Source: DASWIV01 sp036397475 (lineage in GTDB: Bacteria; JAJVIF01; JAPKYR01). Taken from it: a stretch of DNA of 6,136 bases. The position numbers were made by a program, and so were the translations under genes. Where the stretch lies: assembly GCA_036397475.1 (NCBI GenBank), contig DASWIV010000122.1, positions 1-6,136 of the forward strand, written 5' to 3'. Each line of letters opens with the position of its first letter. Within the stretch, counting starts at the first letter, position 1. The notes beneath the pieces are model-generated. The model searched no databases and was not told where the DNA came from. It was given only the letters and a program-made list of their open reading frames with translations. Shown one piece after another: positions 1-4,085 of this stretch.

Positions 1-99
1 TCGTCCCTTTGAATCGGCGGATTTAAAGCCCCATTCGGAGAGAATGCGATTTTCCCTTTCGAGTAATTTGTCCCGAATCGATCCCACTTGCTCAACCAT
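1..99 (-). CDS. dgt: dGTPase-like (deoxyguanosinetriphosphate triphosphohydrolase) N-terminus, partial
   Basis: Only the first 33 codons are inside the window; the frame is open to position 1. The start is the ATG at 99-97, because an in-frame TAA lies a few codons upstream. The peptide begins MVEQVGSIRDKLLERE and continues ILSEWGFKSADSKGR. This matches the opening of the HD-superfamily dGTPases, where a Glu/Arg-rich helix leads into a segment of the type 'LSPYA-KSADSRGR' shortly before the first catalytic-domain helices. The family cleaves dGTP, and in some members other dNTPs, to the deoxynucleoside and triphosphate, in the cytoplasm. The HD metal-binding residues would lie beyond the window, so activity cannot be judged. 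The gene follows the permease by 26 bases on the same strand and may share its transcript. A TATAAT box just upstream could also give it its own start. Identification rests on a short stretch, but a characteristic one. Confidence 0.75.
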   Translation of the reverse strand, partial: MVEQVGSIRDKLLERENRILSEWGFKSADSKGR

Positions 100-110
100 G
101 ATTAGGGGGA

Positions 111-116
111 ATTATA
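111..116 (-). promoter_or_regulatory. Possible -10 box (TATAAT) of the dGTPase-like gene
   Basis: The minus strand reads TATAAT, a perfect -10 hexamer, with 11 bases between it and the ATG of the dGTPase-like gene. No recognisable -35 element lies 16-18 bases upstream, and no Shine-Dalgarno sequence lies between the box and the ATG. If used, it would give a leaderless or nearly leaderless mRNA. The hexamer is AT-rich and could occur by chance. Confidence 0.35.
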
Positions 117-125
117 CAGGTTTTA

Positions 126-1034
126 TCAGAAATGGCGACGGCTTGACGATTTGAACAAACTAACAACAGACCACCAGGCCAGACTCCACGCTGTGATGGC
201 ACCGATAATATAAATAAAAAGAATACTACCTACCGTAAAATCATCACCAGAAGGTGCTGTGACTTTTCCGCGCACTGCCAGTTCGAAAATGTATCCTTCC
301 GGCAATCCCAAAGGGAAAGTAACATCCATTATCTGGCTTATAAATTCCGGTCTCTCTTCAACATTCCAGACAATAATGTCCGATGTTATCCCGGATAGAA
401 AAAATAATGTCAATGGAAGCAGTGCGCCCATAATAGCCGCCAGCCTGGTTTTATACCTGACAGAAAGAGCTATTGATAATCCTGCCATCATAGCTGAATA
501 GAAAATCAGAGCTATCACCATTTGAGTGTTAAATTTATCCTGAACCACTGGCAACACATGCAGGGTTTTATCATCAATTATTTCTGAAAGCCACATGATC
601 CAATAATATTCAAAGAGGAATACGAAGAAGATTAACCCCAGGCAAAAGATAAGGCTCACCTTGGATATTGAGCGGAAAATTTCCAGGGGTGTAATTGCAG
701 TACTGCAAAGAATCTGCATTTTCTCAAATGAAATATCTTCAATGGAAACCATAGCCGGCAGTATTGCTAGTTGAACCTTGACGACCAGCGCAAGGACATA
801 GAGTGAAATTATCATTGAGATTCCGGTTTTAGAAACCAGGAAACGTCCCGGATCCGCATTATGGTTGATCAAAAGCAAAATCGAAATAAATATCGCAATC
901 AGCCCAATAAACATAAATCCATATAACCTAAACCAGTTCCAGCCATGGAAGGCCTTCTGTCTCCAGCGATGGAACAGCCATTCCCCGCCGTTGTTTCCGA
1001 CAGGCACTATTATCTGTTCCTTTGAATTTTCCAT
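126..1034 (-). CDS. ABC-2-type transporter permease-like membrane protein
   Basis: This 302-residue integral membrane protein has about six hydrophobic segments, at roughly residues 36-56, 71-92, 124-147, 172-192, 197-217 and 268-292. Between helices 2 and 3, residues 99-125 read like the conserved cytoplasmic stretch of ABC-2 permeases (acidic residue, then 'LCSTAITPLEIFRSISK', comparable with the family's 'LL-T-PIT--EI--GK'). Such proteins form the membrane part of an ATP-driven exporter and need an ATP-binding partner, which is not encoded in this window. The substrate is unknown. The N-terminal 35 residues are polar and Trp-rich and probably cytoplasmic. The ATG at 1034 follows the stop codon of the SpoIID-like gene by only 8 bases with no clear Shine-Dalgarno sequence, which suggests co-transcription and perhaps translational coupling. 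The membrane-protein call is firm; the ABC-2 assignment is by motif resemblance. Confidence 0.72.
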   Translation of the reverse strand: MENSKEQIIVPVGNNGGEWLFHRWRQKAFHGWNWFRLYGFMFIGLIAIFISILLLINHNADPGRFLVSKTGISMIISLYVLALVVKVQLAILPAMVSIEDISFEKMQILCSTAITPLEIFRSISKVSLIFCLGLIFFVFLFEYYWIMWLSEIIDDKTLHVLPVVQDKFNTQMVIALIFYSAMMAGLSIALSVRYKTRLAAIMGALLPLTLFFLSGITSDIIVWNVEERPEFISQIMDVTFPLGLPEGYIFELAVRGKVTAPSGDDFTVGSILFIYIIGAITAWSLAWWSVVSLFKSSSRRHF

Positions 1035-1042
1035 CTGGAAAG

Positions 1043-2377
1043 TTAATGGATCTGATCAATTCTGGTGTTATGGATCACACTAATCCCATCGAGCGGTATC
1101 TCCATCACTTCGGTACCGGGATAGTACTGCGACAGGATAAATTTATAATCCTGACCATTCGATGCTCTTCTGTTAGCGCCGAACTGGTTCATCCCCACTC
1201 CATGTCCCGCACCATTCCCCGTAAACCTGTATCCTTCCCCCTCAAGGGTCATTACAAATTTATTTGACGGCAGGAAATTCTCCCTGAGATTCCTGTTCAG
1301 TACATGCATCAATGTGACCGCATCGACAACCGGATTTTTCTCGCCGCTTATGTCAATCGTCTGTATCCGTCCGTTCTCGCTTCTTCCAAGTACCGTCATG
1401 GCGGAAAAGAAGCCGCCTGTAAATGTCTCTCCATCCCTGTTCAATGCTTCATGAAGCTCATCGAAACTCGCCCAGTTCGACCACTCAGGGAAATTCCCGC
1501 CTGATGAAAAATCCACATTTCCAAGTGTTTCGTCGACCTCGACCAGGTAAGGTAACCCTCCCGTGTACGGCCATACATCGACCACATCCGCTGTTTCTAA
1601 GTACGACTCCTTGTGGAATGCTATGCACGCGAGCGAATCATTGTACGCTATCACTTCATAAGTCGTGTCGATCACAGCCAGGTCGGTCCTCGACGTCTCT
1701 ACATCCACACCGCCGTATCTCTGGCTGCGTTCATCATCGGTGATATCAAATCCCCGATTTTTAAAGCGCTCGAGGTTGAACAGCGCATACGTCCGGCTCG
1801 CAACAGCCTGCGCCTTGAGCGCGTCCTCTTCCCAGAGGGGATTCATTTCCGCGGGAACAACACCTGTCAGGTAGTCTTCGAGCTCAAGTGTATTTATGAC
1901 TAGGATATTTTTCCCTTCCAGGATCAGGGTAATTGTTCCACGGTACGGTCTGAGATTATTTCTGGACGTACCCACTTCAATGAATCCATCCACCGCGCCA
2001 TCGGCGGTCTCGATCCGGATCTCTTTCATGTTGGTGGATTCCGGCTCATCCTCCGATTCAGCGTCCTCAAGGTATTGAATTTCGTCCTCGTCACCCGTGA
2101 ACTTGAATACAGATCCCCCGATCCCTTCGCCAAATGAATCCAGGCTGCCTGCCTTGTAACAGATAAAAGTCCCACGTGTGATAGAGACATAGATGTGCTT
2201 CTGCGGGCTGAAAGAGAGAAGTCCGATCTTGATCAGCGGATTTCGCTCGACAATGCTGACAACATCCTTCTCCGGCGCCGGCGGAACAGCGGGATTTGAA
2301 TCGTTCGAGCACGCCTGAAACGCCATCATCAGAAGGACAATAATTATCGCCGGATATTTCAGGTTAACCTGTCTCAT
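1043..2377 (-). CDS. SpoIID/LytB-domain lipoprotein (probable peptidoglycan-acting enzyme)
   Basis: This 444-residue protein starts with a basic segment, a hydrophobic core (residues 9-20) and FQAC, so Cys23 is a likely lipidation site, although the lipobox is imperfect at -3 and -2. Residues 33-130 form a less conserved part with a very acidic patch (about 94-115). The SpoIID domain runs from about 140 to 285: ELEDYLTGVVPAEM at 165-178, ALKAQAVASRTYAL at 186-199, DITDDERSQRYGG at 211-223. A second signature at 386-401 (TGNGAGHGVGMNQFGA) is followed by ILSQYYPG. SpoIID of sporulating Firmicutes is a lytic transglycosylase acting on glycan strands stripped of stem peptides; Glu177 occupies the position of its catalytic Glu. 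The YHS-C-GGHT stretch that can bind zinc in SpoIID is degenerate here (FHKESYLETAD at 254-264, no Cys or Gly pair). Non-sporulating bacteria often carry such proteins, so spore formation is not implied. It is the first gene of the minus-strand run and is probably anchored to the outer membrane. Confidence 0.92.
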   Translation of the reverse strand: MRQVNLKYPAIIIVLLMMAFQACSNDSNPAVPPAPEKDVVSIVERNPLIKIGLLSFSPQKHIYVSITRGTFICYKAGSLDSFGEGIGGSVFKFTGDEDEIQYLEDAESEDEPESTNMKEIRIETADGAVDGFIEVGTSRNNLRPYRGTITLILEGKNILVINTLELEDYLTGVVPAEMNPLWEEDALKAQAVASRTYALFNLERFKNRGFDITDDERSQRYGGVDVETSRTDLAVIDTTYEVIAYNDSLACIAFHKESYLETADVVDVWPYTGGLPYLVEVDETLGNVDFSSGGNFPEWSNWASFDELHEALNRDGETFTGGFFSAMTVLGRSENGRIQTIDISGEKNPVVDAVTLMHVLNRNLRENFLPSNKFVMTLEGEGYRFTGNGAGHGVGMNQFGANRRASNGQDYKFILSQYYPGTEVMEIPLDGISVIHNTRIDQIH

Positions 2378-2405
2378 ACATCTATTCCGATATTCAGTGA
2401 AATAA

Positions 2406-2426
2406 ATCGGTTCAGCTCATACCGAT
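2406..2426. repeat. Inverted repeat upstream of the SpoIID-like gene
   Basis: ATCGGT at 2406-2411 and ACCGAT at 2421-2426 are perfect inverted copies with a 9-base spacer, about 30 bases upstream of the SpoIID-like start. An overlapping short hairpin, CGATG/CATCG with a 4-base loop, lies at 2423-2436. In the 5' leader it could fold in RNA; as DNA it could be an operator half-site pair. Arms this short can arise by chance. Confidence 0.3.
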
Positions 2427-2443
2427 GGAATCATCGCATCATC

Positions 2444-2472
2444 ATTTTACATAATATCGCCTCATGAGCGAA
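2444..2472 (-). promoter_or_regulatory. Weak candidate promoter for the SpoIID-like gene
   Basis: The minus strand has TAAAAT at 2449-2444 (five of six matches to TATAAT). A poor -35 candidate, TTCGCT at 2472-2467, lies 17 bases further upstream. This would give a leader of roughly 60 bases containing the ATCGGT/ACCGAT inverted repeat. The region is AT-rich, TATTAT at 2457-2452 is an alternative, and the start codon has only a weak GGAA upstream. Confidence 0.25.
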
Positions 2473-2502
2473 ATACGGTATCAGCTGACGTTAGAATTTG
2501 GC

Positions 2503-2549
2503 ATTCCTAATTTGTAATTTAAAGAAATTGAAACCTGGAAATTAGGAAT
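2503..2549. repeat. Perfect 11-bp inverted repeat with 25-base spacer
   Basis: ATTCCTAATTT at 2503-2513 and AAATTAGGAAT at 2539-2549 are exact reverse complements, separated by 25 A/T-rich bases. In RNA this makes an 11-bp stem with a large loop; in DNA the arms could be two sites for one regulator. There is no T-tract after either arm, so it is not an intrinsic terminator. It lies in the least gene-like part of the window. Confidence 0.6.
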
Positions 2550-2559
2550 AACTAAATTA

Positions 2560-2600
2560 CTACATAGCTATATATTTAACCTAAGTCAATATTTATGTAG
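2560..2600. repeat. 7-bp inverted repeat in AT-rich spacer
   Basis: CTACATA at 2560-2566 pairs exactly with TATGTAG at 2594-2600 across a 27-base AT-rich spacer. It follows the 11-bp inverted repeat by 10 bases and has a similar long-loop layout. Arms of this length and composition could be chance. Confidence 0.3.
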
Positions 2601-2639
2601 AAAATTATTCACTTTTCATATATTTGTCCATACCATCAC

Positions 2640-2660
2640 AAGCCGCTTACGATGCGGCTT
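2640..2660 (+). repeat. GC-rich hairpin (AAGCCGC/GCGGCTT), terminator-like but short T-run
   Basis: AAGCCGC at 2640-2646 and GCGGCTT at 2654-2660 form a 7-bp stem around the loop TTACGAT. The stem stands out because its surroundings are AT-rich. On the plus strand the stem ends in only three T residues (2659-2661), less than a typical intrinsic terminator, and no protein gene ends just before it. It could be an attenuator in the lipoprotein mRNA leader, the 3' end of a small RNA, or a weak terminator for transcripts entering from the left. Confidence 0.45.
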
Positions 2661-2670
2661 TCAATCAATA

Positions 2671-2697
2671 ACCATGGTTAATAATTAACTGGTACCA
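2671..2697. promoter_or_regulatory. Cluster of three consecutive palindromes, candidate operator
   Basis: Three perfect palindromes abut or overlap within 27 bases: ACCATGGT (2671-2678), GTTAATAATTAAC (2677-2689, six-base arms around a central A) and TGGTACCA (2690-2697). They lie about 24 bases upstream of the candidate -35 of the acidic lipoprotein gene, where an activator or repressor site would be expected. No known regulator can be named from the sequence. Confidence 0.45.
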
Positions 2698-2720
2698 ACG
2701 ATTCACCTGTAAACTGGAGG

Positions 2721-2749
2721 TTGATTAGTTCGCTTTCTCCTGCGATATT
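2721..2749 (+). promoter_or_regulatory. Candidate extended -10 promoter of the acidic lipoprotein gene
   Basis: TTGATT at 2721-2726 (four of six matches to TTGACA) is followed after 17 bases by GATATT at 2744-2749 (four of six matches to TATAAT). TGC immediately precedes the -10, giving an extended -10 element. Transcription would begin near 2756 and give a leader of roughly 27 bases that contains the strong ribosome binding site. It is the best promoter-like arrangement before this gene, but it is judged by eye. Confidence 0.45.
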
Positions 2750-2767
2750 CACTCAAAACCAATTTAC

Positions 2768-2773
2768 AAGGAG
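2768..2773 (+). promoter_or_regulatory. Strong Shine-Dalgarno sequence of the acidic lipoprotein gene
   Basis: AAGGAG at 2768-2773 sits 9 bases before the ATG at 2783, at good spacing. It fixes the start of the lipoprotein and is the only textbook Shine-Dalgarno sequence seen before a gene start in this window. Confidence 0.85.
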
Positions 2774-2782
2774 TATGCACAC

Positions 2783-3181
2783 ATGTCTCGTATTATTCCC
2801 TTACTGCTAACCGCACTTCTGACTCTGGTCCTTATGTCCTGTGGTGGAGGAACCAGCCCCATCGACCCCGGTTCGGACTCAACCTTCAACGCCAGCAATT
2901 CAGGCGACGATAATCCCGTTAACATCGCATCCGACTCCGGCACATTTGATGACTCGGGAAATGATTCTCCCAGCGACATGAACGAATCTGATGATTCCGG
3001 CAACGATTCTCCCGATGACCTGGACGACGATTCAGGCGATGACTCGGGAAATGATTCGCCTGACGACATGGACGATGATTCCAATGAAGACGATCATTCA
3101 GGTGGAGACGACGATTCTGACGATAATTCTGATGATGACTCTGATGATGACTCTGACGACGACAATTCCGGTCAGGGTTAA
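2783..3181 (+). CDS. Asp/Ser-rich repetitive acidic lipoprotein
   Basis: This 132-residue precursor has a short basic start, a hydrophobic core (residues 4-18) and the lipobox LMSC, with Cys20 as lipidation site. The mature part of 113 residues holds 41 Asp, 2 Glu and 23 Ser by my count, with no Lys, Arg, Tyr or Trp and no further Cys. Residues 56-99 contain three copies of a unit of the type DDSGNDSP-D(M/L)--; residues 109-127 are a DDDS-type run. Such a chain is expected to be disordered, strongly anionic and able to bind Ca2+ or other cations. SD-rich stalks occur in staphylococcal surface proteins and in animal phosphophoryns, but those are analogies of composition, not homology. The strong Shine-Dalgarno sequence, candidate promoter and terminator mark it as a real single-gene unit. 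The function is unknown. It has no recognisable partner: the neighbouring genes are divergent (SpoIID-like) and convergent (recO). Confidence 0.85.
   Translation: MSRIIPLLLTALLTLVLMSCGGGTSPIDPGSDSTFNASNSGDDNPVNIASDSGTFDDSGNDSPSDMNESDDSGNDSPDDLDDDSGDDSGNDSPDDMDDDSNEDDHSGGDDDSDDNSDDDSDDDSDDDNSGQG
2948..3079 (+). repeat. Imperfect tandem repeats coding for DDSGNDSP units
   Basis: Three 42-base units (starting at 2948, 2990 and 3038) encode residues 56-69, 70-83 and 86-99 of the acidic lipoprotein, with a six-base insertion before the third. Units 1 and 3 share an exact 20-base stretch (2948-2967 and 3038-3057), while unit 2 uses different synonymous Asp, Ser and Gly codons. The pattern suggests an older repeat kept at protein level, with one more recent duplication or conversion event about 90 bases apart. 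A further DDDS-coding run follows at about 3107-3163. Confidence 0.75.
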
Positions 3182-3217
3182 TCGCGTTTAATAAGCTGAT
3201 TAAACAAAAAACGGACA

Positions 3218-3243
3218 CCCCGCTGTTTCAGCGGGGATTTTTT
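3218..3243 (+). terminator. Intrinsic terminator after the acidic lipoprotein, overlapping the end of recO
   Basis: CCCCGCTG at 3218-3225 and CAGCGGGG at 3229-3236 form a perfect 8-bp GC-rich stem with a TTT loop, followed by A and six T residues (3238-3243): a textbook terminator for the plus strand, 37 bases after the lipoprotein stop. On the minus strand the same stem is followed, after six bases, by TTTTTT (complement of 3206-3211), so it may also stop recO transcription, less ideally. The stop codon and last two codons of recO lie within the right arm and loop boundary, and the T-rich tail encodes the Lys/Asn-rich recO C-terminus. Confidence 0.9.
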
Positions 3244-3983
3244 GTTTGTTTGTTTGTCAGGTATTTCTTAGCCCCTCGCCATGTCTTGAATGGTGCCTGG
3301 ATGAATCCCTGAAGTAACAGGGTCATTACCTCGTCCGCCTTCTCCCTGTCATCGTCGCTGAATTCATCCGGAACCGAGCCAGTCTCATACAAGGTCCTCA
3401 GCAGGTGTAGCACTTTCATTGAGACAGGATGATAAACCTGGGTGTCAGCCGCGCAATCTGCGCAGAGGAATCCGTCCCTTGTAAGGTCGAGATGGACAAT
3501 TCCCGACGATTTTGACGTACCGCATTTCATACATCGCCCTATCTCCGGAAAAATTCCCATGTGCTCAAGTGTTTTCGCCTTGAATATTTGCACCGCCTCG
3601 ATATCCCCTTCCCCGACCTTCTCGATCGCGTTAGCGATCAGTTCGTAAAATTCCTCGTCGGGAACATGCTCCTCACTCAGCTTTTTTGCGATTTCCGAAA
3701 TATGTCCCGCAAGCTGCAGAAGTTTCCAGTCATCACGAAGTTTCAGTCCCGCGGAAATTACTTCCGCATGACGTACTATCGAGAGAGTTTTTCCCTCGGC
3801 GAATTCGAAATTCGCCCTCACGAACGCTTCCGTTCCTCCACGCAATTTCGACCTGGGCTTACGGGCGGACTTCGCAATCGCGCTCAATTTCCCCCTGTCG
3901 CGGGTAAAAATAACAATAAGACGATCAGCTTCAGCATAACGCCTTGCGCCGATAACGATCCCTTCTGTAACAAATGATCCCAC
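3228..3983 (-). CDS. recO: DNA repair protein RecO
   Basis: RecO works with RecR (and RecF) to load RecA on SSB-coated single-stranded DNA in gap and break repair. From the GTG at 3983 the protein has 251 residues, close to the usual family length. The N-terminal OB-fold is recognisable (TEGIVIGARRYAEADRLI, then FTRDRGKLSAIAKSARKPRSKL). A helical middle leads to a four-Cys zinc module, CMKC at 151-154 and CADC at 174-177, with LDLTRDGFLC between them as in zinc-containing RecO. I prefer GTG 3983 because TATAAT lies exactly 7 bases before it; an upstream in-frame TTG at 4010 would add nine residues (MPKRSIIGA) and has only a weak GGGA nearby. RecO family members usually begin a few residues before the 'EAIVL' strand, which fits GTG. 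The last codons are built from the convergent terminator. It is divergent from the C39-like gene. Confidence 0.93.
   Translation of the reverse strand: MGSFVTEGIVIGARRYAEADRLIVIFTRDRGKLSAIAKSARKPRSKLRGGTEAFVRANFEFAEGKTLSIVRHAEVISAGLKLRDDWKLLQLAGHISEIAKKLSEEHVPDEEFYELIANAIEKVGEGDIEAVQIFKAKTLEHMGIFPEIGRCMKCGTSKSSGIVHLDLTRDGFLCADCAADTQVYHPVSMKVLHLLRTLYETGSVPDEFSDDDREKADEVMTLLLQGFIQAPFKTWRGAKKYLTNKQTKNPR
3241..3256. repeat. Four tandem TTTG units inside the recO 3' end
   Basis: TTTG is repeated four times at 3241-3256, just after the terminator T-run. On the minus strand it encodes part of the last ten residues of RecO (TNKQTKN). Loss or gain of one tetranucleotide would shift only the extreme C-terminus of RecO and could slightly alter the terminator tail. 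Confidence 0.6.
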
Positions 3984-3990
3984 TGCGCCA

Positions 3991-4020
3991 ATTATACTTC
4001 TTTTGGGCAACTGTTCCCAA
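3991..4020 (-). promoter_or_regulatory. Candidate recO promoter giving a leaderless mRNA
   Basis: The minus strand reads TTGGGA (4020-4015), an 18-base spacer, then a perfect TATAAT (3996-3991), then seven bases (TGGCGCA) and GTG GGA. A start point 7 bases after the -10 would fall on the G of the GTG codon. No Shine-Dalgarno sequence precedes this GTG. If the promoter is real, the alternative TTG start at 4010 lies inside the spacer and is not transcribed from it. Confidence 0.55.
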
Positions 4021-4039
4021 GAGCGCTTTTAAATCGCTC
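4021..4039. promoter_or_regulatory. 19-bp dyad between recO and the C39-like gene, candidate operator
   Basis: GAGCGcTTTtAAAtCGCTC at 4021-4039 is symmetric around 4030: eight of nine base pairs match, with one C/T mismatch. It abuts the candidate -35 of recO on one side and lies about 20 bases before the candidate -10 of the peptidase gene on the other, so a protein bound here could affect both divergent genes. It does not match the Escherichia (CTGT-N8-ACAG) or Bacillus LexA boxes. In RNA it would form a hairpin, but with no T-tract that would make it a terminator. Confidence 0.45.
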
Positions 4040-4058
4040 GATTACCGATCCAAATCCG

Positions 4059-4067
4059 TGCTAAATT
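4059..4067 (+). promoter_or_regulatory. Weak candidate extended -10 of the C39-like gene
   Basis: TGCTAAATT at 4059-4067 reads as an extended -10 (TG, one base, then TAAATT with four of six matches). No good -35 is present. The predicted start near 4074 would give a leader of only about 11 bases without a Shine-Dalgarno sequence before the ATG at 4086. Confidence 0.25.
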
Positions 4068-4085
4068 AATCGTAGAAATTACCAG

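Larger units (their letters stand above)
2378..2782. other. Divergent intergenic region, 405 bases, no protein gene seen
   Basis: This region separates the SpoIID-like gene (leftward) from the acidic lipoprotein gene (rightward). I find no convincing ORF, tRNA or known riboswitch. Its middle (about 2490-2640) is clearly more AT-rich than the flanking genes. It contains a small inverted repeat near the SpoIID start, an 11-bp and a 7-bp long-loop inverted repeat, a GC-rich hairpin at 2640-2660, a palindrome cluster at 2671-2697, and a plausible promoter at 2721-2749. The structured part could be regulatory DNA, a long mRNA leader or a small RNA gene; the sequence alone does not decide. Confidence 0.6.

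Noticed and set aside
2640..2660. Full intrinsic terminator
   Set aside because: The stem is good, but only three T residues follow and no protein gene ends upstream on that strand; it is listed as a hairpin instead.
2764..3084. Minus-strand 106-codon open frame rich in Ser/Glu opposite the acidic lipoprotein gene
   Set aside because: It is the mirror of the GAT/GAC/TCC repeat codons on the other strand, has no promoter or ribosome site, and covers the plus-strand start signals.
2948..3160. CRISPR-like repeat array
   Set aside because: The repeats are in-frame coding units without unique spacers of constant length, inside a gene with signal peptide, ribosome site and terminator.
2783..3181. 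Acidic lipoprotein as a double-glycine leader substrate of the nearby C39-like peptidase
   Set aside because: Its Gly-Gly lies directly after the lipidated Cys20, where signal peptidase II processing is expected, and the two genes are separated by recO with different orientation contexts.
2919..3218. Minus-strand 99-codon open frame rich in His/Arg/Asn opposite the same gene
   Set aside because: Low-complexity shadow of the Asp/Ser repeats; it starts inside the lipoprotein terminator region and has no family resemblance.
3561..3977. Plus-strand 138-codon open frame opposite recO
   Set aside because: recO is unmistakable on the minus strand and the antisense translation shows no domain or start signals.
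4011..4039. Classical SOS (LexA) box upstream of recO
   Set aside because: CTGT at 4011 is not followed eight bases later by ACAG, and the dyad at 4021-4039 has a different sequence.
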